A stretch of DNA of 64,000 nt from Neodiprion pinetum (taxonomy: Eukaryota > Arthropoda > Insecta > Hymenoptera > Diprionidae): assembly GCF_021155775.2 (NCBI RefSeq), contig NC_060238.1:21172470-21236469 (forward strand), read 5' to 3'. Of this stretch, positions 13,901 to 25,981 are shown piece after piece (the stretch's first letter is position 1; the number at the start of each line of letters is the position of its first letter). The notes below the pieces were generated by a model that had not been told where the DNA came from, did no database searches, and saw only the letters and a list, made by a program, of their open reading frames with translations. The translations under genes and the position numbers were made by a program.

Positions 13901-16027
13901 TCGATTTCCGCTTTTCTCTTTCAGTATCCTGATCAAAGCGTCAGTTAATTTTTCGTCATTCGCCGCAACGGAATAATCTGAATTCAGGAATTTCATCCGA
14001 CAGCCGCGGTATCGATAATAATTTCAACCCCATGCGGGATGAGGGAAATAGAATTTTTCTTTCTACGTTTCTGTTGAAACTGAGCGATTGGATCTATCGA
14101 TAGATACAAAAAAAGGAAAATATCGAGCAACTGAAATTGGATACGAGTAATGCGGTTACACGAAAATTCGGGTGGTTTAATATGGCGTGTATTATGATCG
14201 GTTACTCGATAAACCGATGAATAGTATCAACTGATTTATTGAAAAAAAGATCGACCGATCAAACGGAAAAAAAAAAATTATGAACATTAATCGATGGATT
14301 AGATAATTGGAGGTATAGCAGATCAATTGATTGTATTGAAAATTTTCCCTTTATCGATTGTAACAGCGGAGCTTTTATTTTTATAGAACGAGCATAATTC
14401 GCGTGCGATAAAATAAAAAAAATAAAAAATCAGTTTCGACTTCAACTTTCGATCTATAAAATGCACTCTTTCCTTTATACTAACATCGATTTTCAAATAA
14501 TTTTAGTTTAAAAATCCAAATCTTAAACAACGTACCCTCTTATTCAGCAAGAAAACTAATATATTCGGTCTATTTTAGCATTGTGGTGAAGAAATAAAAA
14601 TAAAATAAATAAAAAAAACACCGGTTCAAAGTAACGAAATGAAAGTTTTTTTTTGGAGAACAACGAGAAAAAAGTTTCTGGGCGCAAATGAAACGGAATG
14701 CTTCGTCAAATTGTCTGAAATTTTCTATACGCGTTATTTACGTGTTATACGCACACCTCTATTTTATACATACATATATGGCTTGTGGCGGAACGGAGGC
14801 AAAAAATAAAACCCCATCTCTTAGAGTGGTGTAATTTTTCACCGTGTGGCAATTCGCGACAGGATCGTGCATCGCTTTCAGCATTACTGAAATTCAGTGG
14901 CAACTTTAGAAACGTACAAACGGAACAATTATCTCTGTATCAAACTAGGTAAGAATTTCGCGCTGTTACAACTTTCCTTCTGACCTCAACGGGGAAAAAT
15001 TAATGGCTCGCATGCTGGGAACGAAAAATAGAGATATAGAGAGAGAGGTGAGAGAAAAAGGGAGGAAAATAGAAAGGAAAGATCTCTGCAGATATATGAA
15101 GAGGCAAAAACGTGAATATTCGGGCCCTGCAGATGAGCCCGACGGTATGCGAGACAAAAACGATCTTTTCGCGAATATTTTCCGCAAACGATCTTCGCGA
15201 AGAAAGCTGGGAGGCAAAAAATATATTCCCCCCTCCCCCCCCCCCCCCCCCCCGTTCCCTTTTCTGTTCGCGAAATATAACGTTTGTTCCAGGATTCGTT
15301 AAATACAGAATTTGTTTTTTATTTTTTTTATTTTTTTTTACCACGAAACACGCGCGTAGAAGAAGAAAATTTTTTTTACACAGATTATTCACCTATAGTC
15401 GAAAAAAATCTAAATCAATTGAATATCGCAGGTAGGCTTGGTTCAATAATTTATTTACCGATCGATTGTCTTTGTAGAGAGAGAAAAAAAAAAAAAAAAA
15501 AAAATGGGTTTCAAGCTCAGCGGGGCGCATCGCTTCGTCAGAAATCGGTGATTGGATCTCCTGCAAGCGTTGCGATCATTCATCGATCATCGAACCAGAA
15601 CGATCTATCGTCATTTGTTCAAACGATTTAATACACCCGTTTCAAAACCCTTCGAGACATCGAAAATCCCAATGTAGAAAAAAAAAAAAAAAACCTTCAA
15701 TCAAATTTAAACGTCACGTCTTATGATTTTTAATTAGAATATTATCAGAACACCGATATTTATCTCACGATTGAAAAATTTATAATTTCTGAACTTGAAG
15801 ATATTCAAAAATAGTTAATTCGTTCAATCGGAATGTATTGCGAATTTGCGAAAATCTTCGCTTAAGAATTGACATATTTTTCAAAAAGAATCACATCGAT
15901 CTCCTGTCGATGAGAAGAAAAAAAAAAAAAAAAAAAACTTACAAGTTATTTTGTAATCTATTTTTGAATCACTGAAGCAGAAACAGTTAAGAAGAAAATA
16001 AATAACAGAGAAATTTTATTATCCTTA
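10970..16027. other. AT-rich intergenic or intronic stretch
   Basis: It holds a G-run (11677-11695), the hairpin at 13321-13435 and a C-run near 15240. Patches of ordinary composition at 11380-11640 and 12840-13030 may be conserved non-coding DNA. No ORF is convincing: the frames around 15000-15435 owe their length to homopolymer and purine-rich tracts. Confidence 0.5.
13321..13435. repeat. Long hairpin with 47-48-base arms
   Basis: Left arm 13321-13367 and right arm 13388-13435 are inverse copies with only a few mismatches; the common core is AGATATACTAGATCA. About 20 bases form the loop. Weaker pairing (ACAAGATAAA with TTTATCTTGT) extends outside the arms. It could be a small MITE or a hairpin RNA; there is no proof of transcription. 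Confidence 0.6.
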
Positions 16028-16463
16028 ACGGAGAAAAATTTCATTTCTCACAGTAACTAGAAAAATTGAGTAAAGCTGGTATCGTTGAAAGAAAAACTGT
16101 TGGAATATTTTTGGTATTACGAAAAACGACGTACGCCTAACCATTTTGCGCTATTGTCGATCCTTTTTTTTTTCGTGTTTGCAACGCAAAATCAGTTTGT
16201 GAGGTTCACTCTGATTTTTTAGTTAAACGAGGCTTCAACGTCAATTTTTTATCCTCGCACAAGCGTTAAATTTTCGCAACAGTTGCAAGAAAATATAGCA
16301 ACAGCGATCGTAATGAAAAAGAATAGTAAGGGATAATAGACTTTCCGGCAACAGCTGGAAAACTAATTTTCATTCTCTACCTGTAACTATATTTTGTCGA
16401 TTGTGGTAAAAGATGAAAATAGTTAAGGACTGAGCGGTAATCGGAAATAAAAATTTCTCTTAG
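16028..16463 (-). mobile_element. 0.43-kb interspersed repeat, copy R1 (MITE-like)
   Basis: This is the reverse-strand copy of a family with three members in the window. Ends are GGAGAAAAATTTCATTTCTC and AAATTTCTCTTAG, close to inverse of each other (family end CTGAGAAAAATTT). Shared internal strings include GCAACAGTTGCAAGAAAATA and TTTTGCGCTATTGTCGATCC. It has no ORF. Confidence 0.7.
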
Positions 16464-16686
16464 TTTTGAAAAATTCACAAAGATTGCCCAATAATTAAAT
16501 TCTCATCAATTTTCGTTGTTTCAACGATAAAGGCGTCGATTTCTTTCACCCGTTGCAGTTTTCTTTTTTAAATTCTTTCCTCTGCCGGCCGATTGACTCT
16601 CGGATATAAATAGCGCGGAATAACTGCTCTTGTCAATTTTATCACAGGGAATTCATCTCTCCTTCATAAATACCTGCGTATCTTGA

Positions 16687-16719
<33 letters not shown>

Positions 16720-17727
16720 CTTGCATCGTAAAGTCAAACACGTCGCGGGGTTAAAAGTTTCTCTCCGAGTAACGTCGTTGAGTGGCGTTTATATCAGTTA
16801 GGCGTAGTAATATAGAGATGCGAGTGATCGAACGTATTGCATACAAAATAATGTGGGCGTAATCAACTTGGATACATGCCGAGGCTCGTGTATATTTTTT
16901 ACACGCTATTTATTTACACGCTATTTATTTACACATCGTCCGCTCAGCGCGGTCATAAATTTTAGACAAAAAATCAAATTCAGACGGTGTGCAGCCTTTA
17001 CGGGGATCAATTTTTTCTATACCTCACAGTGCAAATTTTATACACCTTGTTTCGGGAATTTTTTAATATACATATATATATATATATGTATATATATAAA
17101 CGATTTACATAGTTATATATGTTCTGTAATAAATCGTAACTTTTTTTTTTTTTTCACATCAATCATTTATCACAATTCTTCGAAAATTGTTCAAGATTCC
17201 ATAGAATCCTTTTTCCAGATATTAAATCAATTTACAATATTTTCAATGTTCACTACAAAATTTTGCCGATTTCATTCGTCCAATCACTCGTGACTATTTC
17301 CATAACCAAAAAGCGACGTGAAAATTTTTTCTCGTCTCTTTTTTCGTACACCGCACCGTATAAAATATACATATATAAGAGAAACAGATACGAGAAGTAT
17401 TAAAGAGAAAATTTGCGAATCGTTTCGCGCTAATTGGATCGCGATATGTTTTCTCCTTTTCGGTCGAGTCCCGTTTCTTCGAATGCGGGACACGACAGGA
17501 TGTAAAAAAACAAAAAAAATAAAGCATTGATCTTACGCTTGGTGGTAATTTCTACAAGGCTTGTTAAATTTAGTTACGATGTTAAAATTTAACGCCGAAC
17601 ATTCTTCTCCATCCAGAGATAAAATCCCAGCGATTAATCATTATATGATATAAACCCAAAGTACATTGTAATATTTCTCAGGCAAATTACAAGCTCTACT
17701 CGATATTCTGTACAGGCTTAATTATAC

Positions 17728-17759
<32 letters not shown>

Positions 17760-17766
17760 GTATATA
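17728..17766. repeat. (TA)n/(CA)n microsatellite
   Basis: Alternating TA units followed by CACACACACG. Comparable TA tracts lie at 17064-17099, 20741-20766 and 21945-21982. Confidence 0.85.
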
Positions 17767-18356
17767 TTATGTATAATACACCCTTAAGTTCGCTCTACGT
17801 GAGTGACTAATGGTTCCTCAATAATTTATCATTTTTCGTATATTATCGTGATATTGTCATATTTTTATTCGCCAACTCCTTTTTCTTTTCCATTCTTCTC
17901 TTGTAATACCGTCAACGCGTAATATACATCAGGATTAGAAAAAGGTGTGAAAGAGAAAGAAACAAACAAAAATCGATGTTGGCCACATGAAAAAGCGATC
18001 CATTCGCATTTTTCATCGACTTGATAAATATATACTGGAATTTATTCTTTTAATCGAATATATTACAAAAGCAAACTTAACCCTTTGAGTCACAGTGCCA
18101 AATACTCTTACCATCTATTTTATATCCGTTGTTTGTATATTTAGAGAACTTTGAAAATGTATTTCTTCGCGATTTTTTGCTATTTCTGATAGTACAGTAA
18201 CAGGTTTTCAATACTCGAGAGTAATTATTCTGAAATAATGTTGATTGTTATTGTGAGAAACAAATTGATTGACAAAAACTATGAAAATTGAAGGAATACC
18301 TTGCATAGAGATTTTCTACCGTATTCGATCAAATTTGAAATATTCGTCCACCGTAC

Positions 18357-18785
18357 ACTGAGAGGAATTTTTATTTCCGGTTACCGCTCAGTCCTTGACT
18401 ATTTTCATCTTTTACCACAATCGACAAAATATAGTTCTAGGTAGAAGATGAAAATTAGTTTTATAGCCGTTACCGGAATTTCTAGTATCCGTTAATATTC
18501 TTTCTCATTACGATCACTGTTGCTATATTTTCTTGCAACTGTTGCGAAAATTTAACGCTCGTGCAACGATAAATTGACGTTAAAGCCTTGCGTAACTAAA
18601 AAAGTAGAGTAAACCTCGCAAACTGATTTCGCGTTGCAATAACCAAAAAAGGATCGACGATAGCGCAAAATGTTTAGGCGTACCTCGTTTTTCGTAATTC
18701 CAACAATATTCAAACAGTTTTTTTTTTAACGATACGTGTTTTACTCAATTTTCCCAGTTACTGTAACAAATTAAATTTTTCTCAG
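18357..18785 (+). mobile_element. 0.43-kb interspersed repeat, copy R2 (MITE-like)
   Basis: It begins ACTGAGAGGAATTTTTATTT and ends AATTAAATTTTTCTCAG, giving short terminal inverted repeats of about 13 bases. It matches R1 on the other strand and R3 in the same direction, and lies only 1.9 kb from R1, so the two can pair as a large inverted repeat. It is non-coding. Confidence 0.7.
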
Positions 18786-19654
18786 CTTACTGCCTCGCCT
18801 ATTTCCCAGTCGAGAAACGAGGTTTCATTCTTCGCACAATTCGTAGACTAAAGGAGCCTTGTAATCACGAATTCCAGATCTGTGAATGGCTGCCGGATTG
18901 TAATAATAATTGCATGTTATTATCCGAGCCGCGGAATGGCCGCGCCACTTTAAATCCCCGCTCTGAAACGCCAAATCAAACAAGCGCATAATATCGTGCA
19001 TAGAAATTTCCTCCTATATCTACGAAAATTAACGCTGTCTCAAATCCTACCAAATATGGCCGTCCTAGAATTATTTTCGACCTGTAAAATTTGCTGCGCG
19101 TAGATGTTATTACAACTATCCTCGGTAAAATTATCCCCAAATTATCATGTTGATGGGTACTGAGGCACGTCGATTCAAACTTCGCAAGCCTCAATTTTCA
19201 GAGGCATTAACAACAATATTGTTCGCAGCAATTTTGTAACCTTCCGCAATTCTTGAAGCTGAAGTTCGCAAATCAACGCTTCGATAATTTTGACAGTGAA
19301 ATAGCGGTGAATTATATGATGCAATTTTTTTTTGTTTGTTGAGTATTCTACTTCAATTGCTCAAAATAATCCTGACATTCTTTTATAAGCTTGAATATAG
19401 AAATATAAAAGACACGACACTTGAAGCGAGAGTAAAAAAAAAAAAAAAAGAAATAAAAAAAAAGGAAATACACAAACGAAAAAACATAAAATGTGGTTAT
19501 ATCAGATCTGATATGATCAGAATCGAATGTTTGTACATAGTCGAATAATCAGGACAGAGTGTTAGCCATTTTTTAAAAATTTTTTTTATTTTTGGAATAT
19601 GAATTCTGTTCAAAATTCAGCTCAATCAATTTTAATACTTATGTATACACATGG

Positions 19655-20290
19655 AACGCATGGGACGTAGTTGAAATTTCGAATTTGAAAAGTTCCGAAA
19701 GCGAATGAAACTTTGACGAAACAACAAATTTTTGAATAGTCGGAAGAAAGCCGAACGGCTCAAAGTTCCGACATAGAAGATTCCGAAAATTCAAGTTACG
19801 ATTGAGGAAATTTCCGAAAAGTAAAATTTCGACAGAGAAGAATTTTGCAAAATAAAGTTTCGATGGAGTAAAATTCGGAAAATTGAAATATACTCACACA
19901 GCGAAGTTCAATCGACGAGTTGGTGTAAAAAATGAGAAAAACCGAAAATCACAACGAGCAGGATTCCGAACGTAAAAATATCGAAAATCCAAAACAAAAT
20001 AAGATCAAAGTGGCGAAATTTCACCGATCAAGAAATTCACGCAACTGAAAATCTTCCGATCGTTCGGAATTTCGATGTTTCAGATTTTCAAATTTTCTCA
20101 TTATCGCACTTCTGAAACTTCGACTCGTCCGAGTTGCGCCCTTTCGGTATTTTGTCGTCTCGGATCTTTGCACTTTACAAATTTCGAGCGTCGATTTTAG
20201 GACCGTTCGAAACTTTGACGTTTCGCCATCAAAGAATCCTGAATTTTGCGCTTTCGAAAGTTTTCAAATTCGGTATTTCAATCCCTCCCC
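19655..20290 (-). mobile_element. Foldback-type repeat, copy F2
   Basis: This is the reverse-orientation partner of 64-655. It starts GAAATTTCGAATTTGAAAAG, contains the shared centre GGAAAATTGAAATATACTCA, and ends GTTTTCAAATTCGGTATTTC. Internal strings such as AAGATCAAAGTGGCGAAATT match F1 on the other strand. It has no coding content. The extensive internal inverse symmetry would let a transcript fold into a long imperfect hairpin. Confidence 0.65.
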
Positions 20291-20738
20291 GAATGCACGA
20301 TACGAATGAAATCGCTTCTGCATTCGTCTTGAATTTAAAGACAACGAATCTTCAATTCAGTTCGACATGATTCGCGTTTTATTTTATTTTTGTTTTCTTT
20401 TTTATTTCCTCTCCTTGTTTGTTTTTTCACACGTTACAGGTTTTGCATCACACTCGCATCTCCGGATCGGGTTTGAGGTATGAATTTAAATCACGAGCCG
20501 GCTGCAAGGATGAGCTGGATTATGCGTGCCTTTTAAGGTATCGAGTTGAATAAAGCGGGACGGTACTGTTATATACCCGATGCAACAAGTAGGTACCTGG
20601 ATACGTATATATGTATGTATAAATACGGCAGGTAACGACCGAGCGAGAAGACATCTTGATATCGCGATTACACGCCTCGAAGGCACGCGGACAACATTTT
20701 GCAATCATCGGTAGCTCTCCCCTGGTTTGTGCGAATAC

Positions 20739-20772
<34 letters not shown>

Positions 20773-21937
20773 CTACTTTCGAATGCGAAGTGAAATGAAC
20801 GAGAAAAAAAAAAACAAAAAAAAGAAACGAGCAATCGATGAAGAAACAAACCAAACGTCAAGTTCCGTTTAACCGATTCACGACGTTGAATTGACGATTT
20901 ATTATAAAAACACTTTGAGATGACTGGAATTTTTTCGGAAGATTACTTTTTTATAAACATGTCAGGGTTTTTTTTTTTTTGTTTTTTTGTTTTATTGTTT
21001 CTTTTGTAACAGGTTTTACAACTCTACATCGGTATCGGTTATGATCGACAGATAACAATATTTAATTTACCGTTGAAACGAATAGATAAAAAATTATATT
21101 TTTTCGACGAATTTATAGAAAATTATTTTGAGAACCGACTGAAATTCTACGTTTGTTATTTACTAGATTTTCAACGATTTATTATTGATTTGAAAGATAT
21201 TATCGATATTTAAGTACTTTTATTCGCTATTTCAACATTTTTTGTTTTCGTATTTTTAGAGAAAGCTTTTTGTAGCTTTTGAATATAATAATTTGAGAAA
21301 TTCTGAATGGATTACTGTTTCGTAATAAAGTTGATAGAAGGTGACGAAGATTTTTGGTCAACCTACTTTTTTAATCCTAACGCTGTACACCGGGGTCGAA
21401 ATTACCCCGCGGAATTTTGACCGTAAATTACATTATGCACGATATCTAAAACAATGTTATTTGATTGAGGATAAGTGACGTAATATCGTAGAAAATAGTT
21501 AATTGTCTATTTTTCCAAAAATTCGACTTCACTCACTCAGAGAAAATCCCATTTTTTCACCCAGTAGTATCTCCATGTTTTTTTGTTTCATTGAATATCT
21601 GTGAAAATTTAGCGAATTATTATATTTTGAGCAGAATGATCCATTTTTCGATATTTTGTTGCTTTGTGTATTTTTTTTTTTTTATCGACATTCAAGATTT
21701 AATTTTCTTCAAGATAGATAATTTTCCTTGAAATACAACAGCCAAAAAGTGTCCCAGAATTTTTCCAAGCTATTCGAATCGATATCGAAATGCGTACATT
21801 TTAAATGAATTTTAATTTTCTTTCCAATCGAACATCAGAGAATGGTATAAAGAAACAAAAAAGAATAAGATCAACCTTCGGTTATCCTGATTGGCAAAGA
21901 AGGTGAAAAACAGTGCCGAGATTTGAAAAGTATGTAA

Positions 21938-21968
<31 letters not shown>

Positions 21969-22154
21969 TGTATACATATATATTTTTCTATAGTAAAAGA
22001 AAGACTTTGTGCAAGACGAAGAAAATGGATGAAAAATTTAATGTGAAACATGTATATGTGGAACGAACGAATGAATGAATGAAAGAAAAGGGAAACACTT
22101 GTGAAAATGGCGTCAGTGTAACTGGCAAGTAGTGGTTGTTCGGAAAGTGGTTTG

Positions 22155-22187
<33 letters not shown>

Positions 22188-24420
22188 TTTGCGACTTGCA
22201 ATCAGATATGAAATGAACTATTGCTCGTGGCGCGAATTTATTACGCACGTACAAAGCGATGCAAAGCTCGGATCCATATATTACTCTATCCACTCTCAAC
22301 TTTATCTCCTCGTAGCGAAACGAGGATAAAACGAGTACCTAACGCTGTAATGAAGCTTTATTTCTCGCCGCGCAAAGCGTACTGTTACTTGTACGGAGGA
22401 AAAAGGTTGTTGGAAAAGTAGGGGGATAAAAACAAAAAAAAAAGAAAATACCGATTGTCGGACACTGATTTATTTTATAACGTATAATCGGGTCAAATTT
22501 TAGTGGAATTTCGTAACGAGAATATGTTTTTACAATAGAATAGCAACGTCGGAAATATTTTCTCAGCTTTTTTCTTTTTTTCAGTGAAATAAATTCAGTA
22601 TTCTTACAGTGATATAAAATTTCACATATCGAATGAGGAAAAGTTATTAAAAATTGGTATTTATTTTCCATGAAACGTGGCGAGCTTTGCATTTGTAACA
22701 TTTTGATTCTACAATTTTTAAGTTATGATGCGATTGAGATGTCTTTTAAACAATACATCCAGACTTAGGCAAAGATCAGGGTTAAAAACAAAATTAACAA
22801 AGCTCAGGAAATGAAAATTGTATCAAAGGTTTTTGAGAGAAAAAAGTTCTCTTCGTGAAAAGAACTAAGAGAAATAGTCATTTCGAACACGTGTGGTGAA
22901 ATTTTTATTAAACAAATCGTTGTTGCGTTCGATTTATTTTTAATGATAAATTTAATCCTTGGTACCTTTTTCTCAGTCAATAAAAAATTCGTGATACATA
23001 TAAGCTATTCTCCAAGTATACACAGAAAAAAAAAGAAGCGAATTCTGAAAATTTTTACCCAATGAATCGAACACTTTTTTACCTGGGATGAAGAGGTAGA
23101 AAAAAAAAAAAAAAAAGTCAAAGGAACCTAACAGAAAAAAAATGTTCATCGCGCAGCATTGTAGAAAACAATTTTTACTCTCTTTCACTTTTATCCAGTT
23201 TGTGAAATTTTTTTTTTTTTTTTTTTGGTAAAACTGTGAAAATCCGCTCCCCGAAATCTTACGCTATTCGGAAATTTTCTCCGCGTTGTAAATTTCCTTC
23301 CTGCGGAATCTTCCGTATTATATGCAGCAGCTAAATCATATCGAGCGGTGGCAAAACTTCCCGGAGGATAAATGGGAGCACTTTGAGTCGTGAGGAGGTA
23401 GCGTTAAGGAATACGGGTCAGTTTTTGCTTTGAAATTTCAACGTTTTGCTGAAAATTTCCGAGCTCGCTCGGGCGGCAAGCAAGATTAACGTTTCTCGTC
23501 AAGATATTATATCGCCGCCGCGCGTCATACGATTCAACGACTCGTATAATCCTCCACGTCATATACGCGAGAGAGAGAGAGAGAGAGAGAGAGAGCTGAA
23601 AGCAAATGACGTTGCTCTGCACTCAAGACAGCTGATGCAGCCACACGTTATGTATATCCCTGAGCTTTTCCATTATCTTGAATCGGCTGCAGTAAACCGG
23701 CGAGAAGAATCCGTCAAAACAAAGTATCCGAATAACGAAGCGGTGAACGGAAAAAAAAAAAAATTTCACCCGCACGATTCGTTCTACGATCAATGATTTT
23801 GAGTTTTTTTTTTTTTTTTTTTTTTTTCAATTTTCTCATTTATTTCTTTAATTTGACGTCCGATATTTTACGAATATTTTTTATACCGTTGTCATAACGA
23901 TGTTCGTTTGTTTACCCTAAAAATAAGTTCGGTATTGAAACAAAAAATTTCTGGCATTCTTTAAGATTCTGCGAAAAATTATTCGATATTTTTCAAATAT
24001 CGCCGCGGGATTCACTTTTATTCAGATTGACTTAGGCAGAAGAAAACATTGTTTTCCAGTGATATTAGACCTGTAATGAATTACGTCACCAACGTTTGAT
24101 AATATGCAGACGAGTTTTTAATAAAAAGTATTATATTTTTTAAATAAATTTTAGAAGGTATTGATCTACTGTTCACAGTCATATTTCCGATAAAGACAAA
24201 TTTCAGTTGCCAATTGTTTTCTTTTTTCTCTCTTTGGTTAAAAATTTTTTTAATACGTTATCGCTAAATTGATGATTAGACATTTTTTATCGCCTAAGCT
24301 TAACGAGATAATTGTAACTAAAGAGGAATAAAAAAAATGTCTGAAACATTGATGCTGATCGGATATTTAAATTATTGATCTCAATCCACTCGCGGATCGC
24401 AAACCTGCCTCTGTATTAGA

Positions 24421-24519
<99 letters not shown>

Positions 24520-25850
24520 GAGAATGTACAGCTATAGCGGTAGGCGAGGAGTCCGTAAGATCAACGATTTACGAGCTTGAGTTTAATTAAATTAACTCGA
24601 ATTAGCGGCACTTGCGACGGTAAAAATAATGTCCGGAATTTTGCACGCGATCGGTTTTCGTGAAAGATGAAAATTTCATTCATTTTCTCGCAAATTTAAC
24701 TCCATTATAACACGCACGTTAGTTTGAAACAAAAATTTCGCGGAGAAAATTACGAACCGAAAAATGACAAGGAAAAAATTTACAAAGCACGAATTATGTA
24801 ACTCGGTACTCGCATTGTACCGTCAAAATTTAAGTACGAAATTTTTTCTGCTCCCTTCTTCTATGGCATTTCATTTCAAAGTCGATAAAACTGCACTCGC
24901 AAAATTTTCTCTCGTACGAATGAAGATTCGTCGAAGGCCAAGAATCCTTTTTTTTTTTTAAACACAATTTTTTTTTTAATAAACGCAGATAATCATTGCC
25001 TTGAATAAATTGATCGGTTTAATTTATTCTCCTATGAATAATTCTTAGAAATAATTAATAGTGCTGAAACCCATTGCTCACCAAATTTTCATAGAGTTGG
25101 TCGATTCATTTCTTGATCAGATGATAAGAGGTGAAGTTTTAGTTTGATCTTCTTACACCCAGATGGTCATTTGGAAGACTTCTCGCTTCATTAATACACT
25201 GGACACAATTAACTTTTTAAATTGTTAATCACACTTGTACATTTTTCACTTGCGTAGATATTAGCAAACACAAATATTGAATATTCCATTAATTAATAAT
25301 CAACGAGAGAGGATTTAATTGGTTTCAAAATTATTTGGGGTATAAATTTTTTTTTTTAAATATACGATCAAATTAGTTCCACGTGCAATCAGAGAGTCCG
25401 AATGGTTACGATAATCATTTTTCAGTTAAAAACGTCACGTTGCAAAATGATAAAGCAGTTGAAGGAAAAATTTGAATAAATAAATTTAAAAAAAAAAATG
25501 ACGCTCAAAATATCATCAAACACTTGAATCATTGTTTATTTTCAATTAGTAAACCAGTTAATCGAACGCTACCTGCAATTATGTTACAAAAAAAAAAAAA
25601 GAAAAAAAAAACCACTATCAAAAGCGTGAGATATTTTATTAACACGAAGATCCGCAATAATTTCCGTAATCTTATGAGAAATTCCGTTATTCTGAAGATA
25701 ATTCCAGAAGTACGGTGTATAAATTAACCACAAGTAAAACATGAGATGTAACAAGCGCGGATGAACCGTTGAAGAAGAGTGTTCACATTATGAATAATAA
25801 TGAAAATTAGACGGGCAGAAGGGAACTGACTAATAATTTTTGTCTCGTAG
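20291..25850. other. AT-rich intergenic or intronic stretch
   Basis: It contains TA and GA microsatellites, many A/T runs and short patches of normal composition (20440-20720, 22190-22380, 23240-23720, 24530-24660). No supported exon or RNA gene was found. Confidence 0.5.
24424..24516. repeat. (GA)n microsatellite, about 45 units
   Basis: An almost pure AG run of about 90 bases, the longest simple repeat in the window. Shorter GA/CT tracts occur at 16690-16719, 22158-22185, 23569-23595, 45905-45931, 54827-54841 and 61337-61361. Confidence 0.95.
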
Positions 25851-25981
25851 AAACGAGAGACGGTTGGAACCGTTAGACGGACTCGCGAATCCGTTTTCGC
25901 TGCAGCAGGCAAGTTCTTCCTCTGGGGAAATAAGTTACACGGGTCGTCAGCAGGGTCGAAGGTCGACCTCGAAGAAGAACG
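25851..25981 (+). CDS. Orphan candidate exon of an unidentified plus-strand gene
   Basis: A branch-point-like CTGACTAATAA, a T-rich stretch and CGTAG precede 131 open bases, which end at a strong donor (AACG|GTAAGC). The frame gives 43 complete codons, with phase 2 entering and phase 1 leaving. The peptide is polar and low in hydrophobics: NERRLEPLDGLANPFSLQQ, then a serine run, then YTGRQQGRRSTSKKN. It would be a disordered linker in a larger protein. No partner exons were found on either side within the window, so the host gene, if any, would have very long introns. The signals are good but unconfirmed. Confidence 0.35.

Noticed and set aside
15000..15435. Several overlapping ORFs on both strands around the C-run
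   Set aside because: They depend on the homopolymer and polypurine tracts and have low-complexity products.
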